Shown here piece after piece: positions 27,641 to 36,341 of a DNA stretch of 64,000 nt. Position 1 is the stretch's first letter; each line of letters starts with the position of its first letter. The position numbers were made by a program, and so were the translations under genes. A model generated the notes under the pieces. That model was not told the origin of the DNA, ran no database searches, and saw nothing but the letters and a program-made list of their open reading frames with translations. Location of the stretch: NCBI GenBank assembly GCA_030835135.1, contig JAUQWO010000011.1, forward strand, positions 62,001-126,000. Reading direction: 5' to 3'. The stretch comes from Bacteroidota bacterium (lineage in GTDB: Bacteria > Bacteroidota > Ignavibacteria > UBA10030 > UBA6906).

Positions 27641-28645
27641 ATGAAGATCGGTGTCGTCGGTTTCGGGTACTGGGGACCGAACCTGGTCCGCAATTTCCAG
27701 GCAACGCCCTCAGTGGAGGGCGTGGTCTGTTTTGACGCCTCTGAAAAACGTCTTGCCACGGCGAAACAGAAGTTCCCCGCGCTGGAAACAGCGAAGACGT
27801 ACGAGGAACTCCTCGGACGCAAGGATGTCGCCGCTGTCGCGATCGCCACACCGGTCTCCACCCATTACGCTCTCGCCATGCAGGCGCTCAAGGCGGGCAA
27901 GCACGTGCTGCTCGAGAAGCCGATGACCGAGAGCGCGGCCCACGGCAAGGAACTGCTTGCCACCGCCGAACAGAACAAACTGATCCTCATGGTGGACCAC
28001 ACGTTCCTCTACACGGGTGCCGTCCGCAAGATCAAGGAGCTGGTGGACGACGGGCGCCTCGGTGAGATCATGTATTTCGACTCCGTGCGCGTGAACCTCG
28101 GACTGTTCCAGCACGACACGAATGTGGTCTGGGACCTCGCGCCGCACGACCTGTCGATCATGGACTATATCGTGGGACAGGAACCGCTGGCGGTGTCGGC
28201 GATCGGCGCGAAGCACTTCAGCGACAAGGAAGACATCGCCTACATCACCGTGCGCTATGCCAACCAGCTCCTCGCCCATTTCCATGTGAATTGGATGTCC
28301 CCGGTGAAGGTACGCAAGATCCTCATCGGCGGCAGCAAGCTGATGGTCGTGTACGACGACATGGAGCCCAGCGAGAAGATCCGGGTGTATGACAAGGGTG
28401 TCGACATCAAGGAACGCGAGTCGATCTACAAGGTGCTCGTGCAGTACCGTACCGGCGACATGTGGGCCCCGAAGGTGGATGTGAATGAAGCGCTGGCGCT
28501 GATGGCGGCCGACTTCGTCGAGTCGATCAAGACCGGCCGGCGCCCGACGGCCGATGGCCGCTCCGGCCTGAAGGTCGTGAAGATCCTGGAGGCGGCACAG
28601 GAGTCGCTGAAGCAGAATAGCGCGCTCATTCAGATCGTTCCCTGA
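27641..28645 (+). CDS. Gfo/Idh/MocA-family sugar-nucleotide dehydrogenase
   Basis: 334 residues. 'IGVVGFGYWGPNLVRNF' is the NAD-binding GxGxxG turn and 'AGKHVLLEKPMTESAAHGKEL' the family EKP motif. In O-antigen loci this family (WbpB-like) oxidises C3 of a UDP-acetamido-sugar uronate before transamination. An aminotransferase and acetyltransferase in the same locus fit that path. Ribosome site AAGGAA precedes the ATG 12 bp after the upstream stop. No WbpA-type UDP-GlcNAc dehydrogenase is visible here, so the exact substrate is open. Confidence 0.85.
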   Translation: MKIGVVGFGYWGPNLVRNFQATPSVEGVVCFDASEKRLATAKQKFPALETAKTYEELLGRKDVAAVAIATPVSTHYALAMQALKAGKHVLLEKPMTESAAHGKELLATAEQNKLILMVDHTFLYTGAVRKIKELVDDGRLGEIMYFDSVRVNLGLFQHDTNVVWDLAPHDLSIMDYIVGQEPLAVSAIGAKHFSDKEDIAYITVRYANQLLAHFHVNWMSPVKVRKILIGGSKLMVVYDDMEPSEKIRVYDKGVDIKERESIYKVLVQYRTGDMWAPKVDVNEALALMAADFVESIKTGRRPTADGRSGLKVVKILEAAQESLKQNSALIQIVP

Positions 28646-28678
28646 TATCCGTACATACTCATCACCGGAGAGACCATC

Positions 28679-29149
28679 ATGTCGTTGCAGAAGATCGCCC
28701 CCACGGTAAAGCTGGGCAAAGATGCCAAGGTCTATGATTTCGTGAATCTCTATGGCTGTGAGATCGGCGACCGCTCGAAGGTCGGCACGTTCGTGGAGAT
28801 CCAGAAGGGCGCGAAGATCGGCGCCGACTGCAAGATCTCCTCGCACACGTTCATCTGCGAAGGCGTGACCATCGAAGATGGCGTGTTCGTCGGCCATAAC
28901 GTATCATTCATCAATGACAAGTACCCGCGTTCCGTGAACGCCGACGGGTCGATGCAGACCGAGGCCGACTGGAGCGTGGTCACGACGCTGGTGAAGAAGG
29001 GCGCGTCCATCGGGACGAGCACGACGGTCCTGTGCGGCGTCACGATCGGCGAGGGTGCCATTGTCGGTGCCGGCAGCGTCGTGACGAAGGACGTGCCGGC
29101 GCACACGATCGTCGCCGGCGTACCGGCCCGCGTCATCCGTAAGGTCTGA
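28679..29149 (+). CDS. Hexapeptide-repeat sugar N-acetyltransferase (WbpD-like)
   Basis: 156 residues of left-handed beta-helix repeats: '(I/V)G..(S/A/C)(K/V)(I/V)G' steps at 20-130, with '[31 protein letters not shown]' containing the catalytic His region and a loop, and the end '[10 protein letters not shown]'. The length is normal for WbpD/QdtC-type enzymes. Acetylates the amino group put in by the DegT aminotransferase, using acetyl-CoA. Trimer in the cytoplasm. Sits between the dehydrogenase and the cytidylyltransferase genes. Confidence 0.85.
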   Translation: MSLQKIAPTVKLGKDAKVYDFVNLYGCEIGDRSKVGTFVEIQKGAKIGADCKISSHTFICEGVTIEDGVFVGHNVSFINDKYPRSVNADGSMQTEADWSVVTTLVKKGASIGTSTTVLCGVTIGEGAIVGAGSVVTKDVPAHTIVAGVPARVIRKV

Positions 29150-29190
29150 TCCAACGCTCCACACCGAAACCACAGAAGGGGATTCCCTGC

Positions 29191-29967
29191 ATGAAGGTAG
29201 CGATCCTGGCCGGCGGTGTTGGCAGCCGCCTCTCCGAAGAAACGGAGATCAAGCCGAAACCCATGGTGGAGGTCGGCGGACGGCCGATCCTCTGGCATAT
29301 CCTGAAGCATTATTCGCATTATGGTTTCAATGAGTTCGCGATCGCCCTGGGGTACAAGGGCGAGTTCATCAAGAAGTACATGGTGGACTATGCGAACCTC
29401 AACAGCAACGCGATGACCGTCCGGATGCAGACGGGGAAGGTCGACATCGATGGCGGCTCGCGGCCCGACTGGACCGTGCACCTGGTGGACACCGGGATCT
29501 CCACGCTCACCGGCGGACGCATCAAGCGGCTGCAGCCGGTGATCGGGAATGAGACGTTCATGCTCACCTGGGGCGATGGTGTGTCCGATGTGAACCTGAT
29601 CGACCTCCTGAAGTTCCACAAGTCGCACGGCAAACTCGCCACGCTCACCGCGGTGCGCCCCCCGGCACGGTTCGGGCACATGGTGTTCGATGGCGATCAG
29701 ATCGTGCAATTCACGGAGAAGCCGCAGACCGGCGAAGGCTGGATCAACGGTGCGTTCTTCGTGCTGGACCCGAAGATCTTCGACTACATCGAAGGCGATG
29801 CGACGCAGTGGGAGCATGAGCCCCTGACGCGGCTCGCAAAAGAAGGACAGTTGATGGCGTACCGTCACTCCGGCTTCTGGCAGTGTATGGACACGTTACG
29901 CGACAAGAAACTGCTGGAAGATCTCTGGCAGAATGGCGGTGCACCCTGGAAAGTCTGGAAGGATTGA
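29191..29967 (+). CDS. rfbF: Glucose-1-phosphate cytidylyltransferase
   Basis: 258 residues, the usual length of RfbF. 'VAILAGGVGSRLSEETEIKPKPMVEVGG' gives the nucleotide-binding G-x-G-x-R loop and the KPKPM motif; 'LTWGDGVSDVNL' carries the metal-binding Asp; 'FTEKPQTGEGWINGAFFVL' and 'WQCMDTLRDK' are RfbF-typical. Makes CDP-glucose from glucose-1-phosphate and CTP. No CDP-glucose 4,6-dehydratase (RfbG) follows directly, so the fate of CDP-glucose may depend on the next SDR gene or genes elsewhere. AGGGGATT before the ATG. Confidence 0.92.
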   Translation: MKVAILAGGVGSRLSEETEIKPKPMVEVGGRPILWHILKHYSHYGFNEFAIALGYKGEFIKKYMVDYANLNSNAMTVRMQTGKVDIDGGSRPDWTVHLVDTGISTLTGGRIKRLQPVIGNETFMLTWGDGVSDVNLIDLLKFHKSHGKLATLTAVRPPARFGHMVFDGDQIVQFTEKPQTGEGWINGAFFVLDPKIFDYIEGDATQWEHEPLTRLAKEGQLMAYRHSGFWQCMDTLRDKKLLEDLWQNGGAPWKVWKD

Positions 29968-29968
29968 T

Positions 29969-30991
29969 ATGCGCGTTCTCGTCACCGGTCACCTCGGCTA
30001 TATCGGCACGGTCATGGTTCCCATGCTGCTGCAGGAAGGATGGGACGTCGTTGGTTTTGATACCGACCTGTTCGAACGCTCCACGTTCGGCGATGGCATC
30101 CACCAGGTGCCGAACATCAGGAAGGACATCCGCGACGTCGACGTCGCCGATGTGAAGGGCTTCGATGCGATCATCCACCTTGCGGGACTGTCCAACGACC
30201 CGCTGGGAGATCTCAACCCCAATCTCACCTACGATATCAATCATGTCGCTTCGGTGCGTCTCGCCGAGTGTGCCAAGAAAGCGGGCGTCCGCCGGTTCGT
30301 CTTCTCCTCCTCGTGCAGCAACTACGGCGCAGGCGGGGAAGACCTGCTGAACGAGCACTCGGCCTTCAACCCCGTCACCCCGTACGGGATCTCGAAGGTC
30401 CGCGTGGAACAGGACGTCACGAAGCTGGCGGACAGTTCGTTCAGCCCGACGTTCCTCCGGAACGCAACGGCGTTCGGCGTGTCGCCCCGTCTGCGGTTCG
30501 ACCTCGTGCTGAACAACCTGGTCGCCTGGGCCTTCACGACGGGCAAGGTCTTCATCAAGAGCGATGGTACGCCGTGGCGGCCGATCGTGCATATCGCGGA
30601 CATCTCGCGCGCATTCATCGCGGTGCTGAAGTCCCCGATCGAGCTCACGCACAACGAGGCGTTCAACGTCGCCCGCAACGAGGACAACTACCGGATCCGC
30701 GAGCTGGCGGACATCGTGAAGGACACCGTCCAAGGCACCGTGATCGAGTATGCGAAGGATGCCGGTCCGGACAAGCGGTGCTACCGGGTGGACAGCTCCA
30801 AGATCATGAAGACCCTGCCGGCATTCCAGCCGGTGTGGGATGCCCGCAAGGGCGCCGCGGAACTGCTCACGGCGTACACGAAGGTCGGCCTGAAGCTGGA
30901 TGATTTCGAAGGGACGAAGTATAAGAGGATCGACCACATCAAGATGCTCATGAATTCCGGTCTGCTCGGTGCGGACCTTCGCTGGAAATAG
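29969..30991 (+). CDS. NAD-dependent sugar-nucleotide epimerase/dehydratase (extended SDR)
   Basis: 340 residues from ATG 29969, one base after the previous stop; the frame extends upstream but only through the previous gene. Rossmann motif '[15 protein letters not shown]', '[12 protein letters not shown]', 'SSSCSNYG' and the catalytic YxxxK in 'TPYGISK' (about 140) are present. Placed between a CDP-glucose synthase and a C-methyltransferase-like gene, it most likely epimerises, dehydrates or reduces a CDP-sugar. The specific reaction cannot be given. Confidence 0.85.
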   Translation: MRVLVTGHLGYIGTVMVPMLLQEGWDVVGFDTDLFERSTFGDGIHQVPNIRKDIRDVDVADVKGFDAIIHLAGLSNDPLGDLNPNLTYDINHVASVRLAECAKKAGVRRFVFSSSCSNYGAGGEDLLNEHSAFNPVTPYGISKVRVEQDVTKLADSSFSPTFLRNATAFGVSPRLRFDLVLNNLVAWAFTTGKVFIKSDGTPWRPIVHIADISRAFIAVLKSPIELTHNEAFNVARNEDNYRIRELADIVKDTVQGTVIEYAKDAGPDKRCYRVDSSKIMKTLPAFQPVWDARKGAAELLTAYTKVGLKLDDFEGTKYKRIDHIKMLMNSGLLGADLRWK

Positions 30992-31016
30992 ACATCCCGG
31001 ACAGGACCCTGACTCT

Positions 31017-32249
31017 ATGAAGACGAAGTATCCCCCGTGCCGTTCATGCGGCAAGAAGAACCTGGAACTCATCGTGTCGTTCGGGCGGACCGCCCTGGCG
31101 GACCGGCTGGTGAATCATGATCAACTGAACCAGCCCGAGATCACGGCACCGCTCGATCTCGTGTTCTGTCCGACGTGTTCGCTCGTGCAGATCACGGAAT
31201 CCGTCGACCCCGAGATCCTCTTCGGCCCCGAATACCCCTACTTCTCGTCGGTCTCCCCCTCGCTCCTCGCGCACTTCCGTGAGAGCGCGGAATACCTGAT
31301 CGAGAAACGGAAACTCGGACCGGAGAACCTGGTGGTGGAAGCCGCCAGCAACGATGGCTACATGCTGCAGAACTTCCTGAAGCGCGGGATCCGGGTACAG
31401 GGCATCGACCCGGCCCAGGCCCCGGCACGCAAAGCCCAGGAGAACGGCGTACCGACCATCATCGATTTCTTCGGGAAGGAGCTCGCAACGAAGCTCCGGA
31501 AGGAGGAGGGGAAGGCCGCCGATGTGTTCCTGGCGAACAATGTGCTGGCACACGTGCCGGACCTCAACGGGTTCGTGGAAGGCATCAGCATCGTCCTCAA
31601 GGACACCGGCGTGGCGGTGATCGAGTGTCCGTACCTCGTGGACCTGGTGGATCACTGTGAGTTCGATACGATCTACCATCAGCACCTGTGCTACTTCTCG
31701 GTGACGGCACTGGACAAGCTGTTCAGACGTCACGGGCTGTACCTCAATGAGATCAAGCGGGTCGCCGTTCACGGCGGCACCATCCGTCTCTTCGTGGAGA
31801 AGGTCGACCGCGTCGGCAAGAGCGTCACGTCCCTGCTCGCCATGGAGAAGAAGCGGAAGGTCGACAAGATGGCGTATTACCGCGACTTCGCGAAGCGGGT
31901 GGAGTCCATCCGGACCTCGGTGCTGGAGATCCTCGAAGGGCTGAAGCGGAAGGGGAAGCGCATCGCGTCGTATGGTGCCGCGGCCAAGGCCTGCACCATG
32001 CTGGCCTATGTCGGGTTGGACAAGAAGCTGGTGGATTACGTCGTCGACCTGAACCCTTACAAGCACGGCAAGTACATGGGCGTGAATCACCTGCCCATCT
32101 ATCCGCCGAGCAAACTGGTGGAGGATCAGCCGGACTACGTCGTCATCCTGGCCTGGAACTTCGCGGCCGAGATCATGAAGCAACAGGAAGAGTACCGGTC
32201 GAAGGGCGGCAAGTTCATCATTCCGATCCCCAAACCGAAGATAGTGTAA
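31017..32249 (+). CDS. Sugar C-methyltransferase-family protein (class I SAM)
   Basis: 410 residues from ATG 31017. N-terminal zinc-binding part with two Cys pairs ('CRSCGKK', 'FCPTCSL'); a Methyltransf_13-type SAM domain with '[13 protein letters not shown]'; '[15 protein letters not shown]' is the conserved active-site stretch; the C-terminal Rossmann-like part has '[30 protein letters not shown]'. This layout matches the NovU/TylC3-type C-3 methyltransferases of deoxysugars. Last gene of the operon, followed by a strong terminator. Two paralogues are at 54737 and 55938. Confidence 0.87.
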   Translation: MKTKYPPCRSCGKKNLELIVSFGRTALADRLVNHDQLNQPEITAPLDLVFCPTCSLVQITESVDPEILFGPEYPYFSSVSPSLLAHFRESAEYLIEKRKLGPENLVVEAASNDGYMLQNFLKRGIRVQGIDPAQAPARKAQENGVPTIIDFFGKELATKLRKEEGKAADVFLANNVLAHVPDLNGFVEGISIVLKDTGVAVIECPYLVDLVDHCEFDTIYHQHLCYFSVTALDKLFRRHGLYLNEIKRVAVHGGTIRLFVEKVDRVGKSVTSLLAMEKKRKVDKMAYYRDFAKRVESIRTSVLEILEGLKRKGKRIASYGAAAKACTMLAYVGLDKKLVDYVVDLNPYKHGKYMGVNHLPIYPPSKLVEDQPDYVVILAWNFAAEIMKQQEEYRSKGGKFIIPIPKPKIV

Positions 32250-32294
32250 AGATGCGCGGTTGGTGATATGTGACCATCGTGATCGCTGCTTGAG

Positions 32295-32337
32295 AGAGCC
32301 GATCCCTTCGAAGTTGAACGGAATCGGCTCTTTTTTT
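32295..32337 (+). terminator. Intrinsic terminator of the sugar-nucleotide operon
   Basis: AGAGCCGAT (32295-32303) pairs with ATCGGCTCT (32323-32331), and the stem runs straight into a run of seven or more T. A textbook rho-independent terminator 45 bp after the operon's last stop codon. Confidence 0.9.
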
Positions 32338-32404
32338 GTTTTGTGAACGGGTACAGATGTTGCTTTCCTTCTCCTGTTGGGGATGACATTTCCGCTGCCC
32401 TCCG

Positions 32405-32420
32405 TGTGACGCATGTCACA
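32405..32420. promoter_or_regulatory. CRP-like box A (perfect TGTGA-N6-TCACA)
   Basis: TGTGACGCATGTCACA is a perfect CRP consensus palindrome, 102 bp before the first surface-protein gene and downstream of the terminator of the sugar-nucleotide operon. A TATATT element starts at 32441, after a 20-bp gap (21 bp at the other boxes). The perfect 10-of-10 match would be expected only about 0.06 times in 64 kb of equal-composition random DNA. Confidence 0.7.
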
Positions 32421-32440
32421 GGTTGCAAGTCGGGGGGGTG

Positions 32441-32446
32441 TATATT
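32441..32446 (+). promoter_or_regulatory. -7/-10 element TATATT for the surface-protein cluster
   Basis: GTATATTATCTT follows CRP-like box A. TATATT at 32441 gives a 20-bp gap; TATCTT at 32446 is an alternative. Predicted leader about 70 nt to the ATG at 32522, where a short AAAGG ribosome site lies. Confidence 0.5.
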
Positions 32447-32521
32447 ATCTTTCATACCATATGAATTTGCGATATCACGCGAATACAGTAACACTTCTTA
32501 CCATTTAGAAAGGCACAAGTC

Positions 32522-35500
32522 ATGGATCGACTGTTCCATCGGTTACGCATGCCCCTGATCATCGTGGCCCTGTTCGCCATGGTGGTTCTCCCGATGGTGG
32601 CGCTTGCTGGTGCGTCAACCTTTCAGTCTGACGCCTTCAATTCCCGGAACTTGATGCGCCCGCGATGGACGTTCACCGATCCGAACGGCGACGCGACCCT
32701 GAAGATGGTGGGGTACAATACGGACAGTGCCCAGGTACAGATCACGGTCCCCGCCGGGAGCGAGCACGACCTCTGGTCGCTTGGCTACGGCGTTCCGCGC
32801 ATCACCCAGGCGTGTGCCAATGAAGACTTCACGGTCGAAGTGAAGTTGCTCTCGTCGATGCACGGGATCTCGTACCAGACGTACTTTGCCGAAGGCATCG
32901 TGGTGGAGCAGGACTCGGCGAACCTCCTCCGGTTCGATTTCACGACCGGCCACGAGATCGACAGCGTCAAGGCCTTTGCCGCGGCCTTCGTGAACGGGTT
33001 CGCCTCGCCGACCCCCAAGATCAACAACAAGTTCTTCGCGGGCTATGATGTCGCTCCGCTCTGGCTGCGCGTGACGCGCACCGGGAACACCTGGAAGATG
33101 TATTACTCGTTGAACGGCACGGCCTATACGCTTGCCGACAGCTTCGTCCATGCGCTGAACGTGACGAAGATCGGGCTCTTCGCCGGTAACGCCGGCCCGA
33201 ACCCCTCGGCCTTCACGATGAAGGCGGACTATTTCTTCAACGGCGACTCGCCGGTCGTGCCGGAAGAAGGGACCCCGGTCACGGATAACCTCAGCCCGCT
33301 CGTGTATAATGTCCGGATGGTCACGCAGCCGAACTGTGCGGTCGTCTACTGGAAGACCGATGAACCCGCGGATGGCCAGATCGACTGGGGAACCACCACG
33401 GCGTACAGCCAGACACCGATCACGCATACGGGCTATTACTACACCCACCGGCTGATCATCAGTCCTCTCGACGCCACGACCGATTACCATTTCCGCATCC
33501 GTAGCATGGATGAGGCTCTGAATACCACCGTGGGCAGCGATAACGCATTCACCTCAACGGCCTATGTCGACGACAAGACGCTGGTGTCGGATGACTTCAT
33601 CGCGGCGTCGATCGACGGATCGGTCTGGTCCCAGTACAATCCGACGGGCGATGCGACCTTTGGCGTCTCCGGCAAGCAGTTGTCGATCAGCGTCCCCGCC
33701 GGCGAACACGACCTGTGGACGTCGGGGTACCGGGTACCGGCTCTGATGCAGAACATCCAGAACGATGCGAACGTCTACGAATGGATCGTGAAGTTCAACG
33801 GGCCGTTCACCGGAACCTCGACGTCGAACCAGCTCCGCGGCGTCGTGGTGCAGCAGGACACGAACAACCTCGTCCGTTTCCAGATCATCCATGATGGGAC
33901 CAATTACCGGCTCTATGCCGGCGGGTTCTATGAAGGTCTGAGCTCTCCCGAGACCTTTGTCAATGATATCATCCCGGTGACCGCCCCCGTGTGGCTGCGC
34001 GTGGTGCAGAGCGGCGGGCAGTTCCGTGCGTACTACTCCACGAATGGGACAAGCTGGAGCGTCGGTTCCGTATCGAGCCGTCCGTTCTACGCAACGAAGA
34101 TCGGCGTGTACGCCGGCAATGTCGGGTCGAACCCGCAGGCATTCACGCTGCTGGCGGAATACGTGGCGACCACGATCCCCGCAAAGCCGAACCTCGCGAC
34201 GCCGTTGAACAACGCGCTGGATGTGCCTGCCCCGCCGACGGTGGTCTGGGACACGACGGCATCGGCCACCAGCTACCGGCTGCAGCTCGCCACGGACGCC
34301 GGGTTCGCGTCGCCTGTGTTCAATGACTCCACGATCACTCTGACCCGCAAACAGGTCGCCGGCCTCGGGTACTCGCAGAAGTACTACTGGCGTGTCCGCG
34401 GCAAGAACGCGAACGGGGTTGGTGCGTACTCCGATGTGTTCAACTTCACGACCGCGGTCGCTCCGCCTTCCGCGCCGTCACTCTCGGCACCGGCCGACAA
34501 CGCCGTGGATGTGGAAGTGACCCCGATGCTCCGGTGGTCGAAACCGGCGGGAACGCTGACCTTCCGGCTGCAGGTCTCGACGGACACGTCGTTCACCTCG
34601 GGGCTCGTGTACAATGATTCGACGCTGACGGACAGCACGAAGACGCTGCCCGCGCTCGCCAACCTGACGAAGTTCTACTGGCGGGTGAACGCCAAGAACG
34701 GCGGCGGCACGAGCAGCTACTCGGTGGTCCGTGCCTTCACCACGATCTCCGCGATCCCGCCTGCTCCTGCGCTGATCACGCCGCCGAACAACGCGGTGAA
34801 CCAGCAGGTGAACGTGGTGCTGCGCTGGAACCGCTCGAACGCCGCAACGTCGTACCGTCTGCAGGTGTCCACGGATGAGACGTTCGCGACCGGTGTGGTC
34901 GTGAATGACTCGACGCTGACCGACACGTCCAAAACCATGGCGGGCCTCGCGAACAGCACCAAGTACTACTGGCGCGTCAATGCGAAGAACACGGCCGGCA
35001 CCGGCGTGTACTCCGCGACATGGGCGTTCACCACGATCGTTGCCAATCCGTCGATCCCCGCGCTGATCAGCCCGGCCGATGGCGCAACGAATCAGGACCT
35101 GAGCGTGAAGTACATCTGGAATAAGATCACGGGCGCTACGTCCTACCGGCTCCAGGTGTCGTCGGATTCCACGTTCGCGACCGGTCTTGTCGTGAACGAT
35201 TCCACCATCACGGATTCCACGAAGACCATTGGCGGTCTGGTCTTCGGGAACAAGTATTTCTGGCGGGTGAATTCGAAGAACATCGGCGGCACGAGTCCGT
35301 ACTCGTCGATCTGGAGCTTCCGTACGTATGATTCCGATCCGGCCATTCCGAAGCAGCTGGCGCCGGCGAACCTTGCGACCGGATTGTTCGCTCCCCTGAC
35401 GATCACGTGGACCCGTCCGGCAGGTGCGACCTCATTCCATCTCCAGGTGGCCACCGACTCGACCTTCTCCGGCGGGCTGGTCGTGAACGACGCGACCGTG

Positions 35501-36208
35501 GCCGATACGTTCAAGACGATCCCCAGCCTCGCCTATGTCACCACGTACTACTGGCGGGTGAATGCGGATGCGGTCAGCGGCACCTCGCCGTACTCACCGG
35601 TGCGGCGCTTCACGACGGGGATCCCCACCGCCTCGACACCGGCGCTGGTCTTCCCGGCAGATGGCTATCGTCAGGCTACGGACAGTCTCCGCCTGGTCTG
35701 GCGTGCGAGCACCCCGGCGGTCGACCGGTATTGGGTGGACCTCTCGGTGGATTCGACGTTCACGAATTTCGTGGTCCCCGATTCGATGCTGACGGATACC
35801 ACGAAGATGGTGCGGAGCCTGCTCCCCAATATCGCCTACTTCTGGCGCGTGCGTGCGCATAATGGCGGCGGGTGGGGCGCATACAGCGTGGCGCGCAAGT
35901 TCACCCGCGATATCACCGGTGTGGACGAGCGGCCGGAAGTGCCGTCGGTGGTGTCGCTGTCGCAGAACTATCCGAACCCCTTCAACCCGGCGACGCGGAT
36001 CGAGTTCGCCCTGCCGAAGGAGTCGAAGGTGACGCTCGAGGTATTCAACCTCCTGGGCGAACGCGTGATCATGCTGGTGGATGAGGTGCGTTCCGCCGGG
36101 TATCACGTGACAACATTCAATGCGTCGTCCTTGCCCAGCGGCCTGTATGTGTACCGGCTGTCGGCCGACCAGATGACGTTCACGCGGAAGATGATGCTGG
36201 TGAAGTAG
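32522..36208 (+). CDS. T9SS surface protein: LamG-like domains plus six FN3 repeats
   Basis: 1,228 residues. Signal peptide to about residue 30. Two concanavalin/DUF1349-like beta-sandwiches at about 37-240 and 355-550, each with 'W.F..P.GDAT' and 'HDLW..GY..P'. Between them is a purple-acid-phosphatase-type FN3 ('AVVYWKTDEPADGQIDWGTT'). Then come six FN3-like repeats (about 555-1120), each with 'YRLQ(V/L)(S/A)(T/S)D' and 'YYWRV'. The last 90 residues are a T9SS type A sorting domain (QNYPNPFNPAT; ends 'FTRKMMLVK'). A secreted, probably carbohydrate-binding surface protein with no catalytic motif. First gene after CRP-like box A. Confidence 0.88.
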   Translation: MDRLFHRLRMPLIIVALFAMVVLPMVALAGASTFQSDAFNSRNLMRPRWTFTDPNGDATLKMVGYNTDSAQVQITVPAGSEHDLWSLGYGVPRITQACANEDFTVEVKLLSSMHGISYQTYFAEGIVVEQDSANLLRFDFTTGHEIDSVKAFAAAFVNGFASPTPKINNKFFAGYDVAPLWLRVTRTGNTWKMYYSLNGTAYTLADSFVHALNVTKIGLFAGNAGPNPSAFTMKADYFFNGDSPVVPEEGTPVTDNLSPLVYNVRMVTQPNCAVVYWKTDEPADGQIDWGTTTAYSQTPITHTGYYYTHRLIISPLDATTDYHFRIRSMDEALNTTVGSDNAFTSTAYVDDKTLVSDDFIAASIDGSVWSQYNPTGDATFGVSGKQLSISVPAGEHDLWTSGYRVPALMQNIQNDANVYEWIVKFNGPFTGTSTSNQLRGVVVQQDTNNLVRFQIIHDGTNYRLYAGGFYEGLSSPETFVNDIIPVTAPVWLRVVQSGGQFRAYYSTNGTSWSVGSVSSRPFYATKIGVYAGNVGSNPQAFTLLAEYVATTIPAKPNLATPLNNALDVPAPPTVVWDTTASATSYRLQLATDAGFASPVFNDSTITLTRKQVAGLGYSQKYYWRVRGKNANGVGAYSDVFNFTTAVAPPSAPSLSAPADNAVDVEVTPMLRWSKPAGTLTFRLQVSTDTSFTSGLVYNDSTLTDSTKTLPALANLTKFYWRVNAKNGGGTSSYSVVRAFTTISAIPPAPALITPPNNAVNQQVNVVLRWNRSNAATSYRLQVSTDETFATGVVVNDSTLTDTSKTMAGLANSTKYYWRVNAKNTAGTGVYSATWAFTTIVANPSIPALISPADGATNQDLSVKYIWNKITGATSYRLQVSSDSTFATGLVVNDSTITDSTKTIGGLVFGNKYFWRVNSKNIGGTSPYSSIWSFRTYDSDPAIPKQLAPANLATGLFAPLTITWTRPAGATSFHLQVATDSTFSGGLVVNDATVADTFKTIPSLAYVTTYYWRVNADAVSGTSPYSPVRRFTTGIPTASTPALVFPADGYRQATDSLRLVWRASTPAVDRYWVDLSVDSTFTNFVVPDSMLTDTTKMVRSLLPNIAYFWRVRAHNGGGWGAYSVARKFTRDITGVDERPEVPSVVSLSQNYPNPFNPATRIEFALPKESKVTLEVFNLLGERVIMLVDEVRSAGYHVTTFNASSLPSGLYVYRLSADQMTFTRKMMLVK

Positions 36209-36219
36209 AGGTAGCAGGT

Positions 36220-36296
36220 CTGCACCGGGCCGGTGCAGGCCCAGAGCACAGTGCAGCGATGGCGGCAGTGGCGCACAGCGCCCCTCCGCCATCGCT
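36220..36296 (+). terminator. Two successive hairpins after the first surface-protein gene
   Basis: CTGCACCG/CGGTGCAG at 36220-36238, then AGCGATGGCGG (36255-36265) with CCGCCATCGCT (36286-36296), a perfect 11-bp stem followed by CCTGTCGTTTTCC. They may terminate or attenuate between 32522-36208 and the next gene. Confidence 0.5.
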
Positions 36297-36341
36297 CCTG
36301 TCGTTTTCCAGGGACATGTACCAAACACTCTCAGGACTCTT

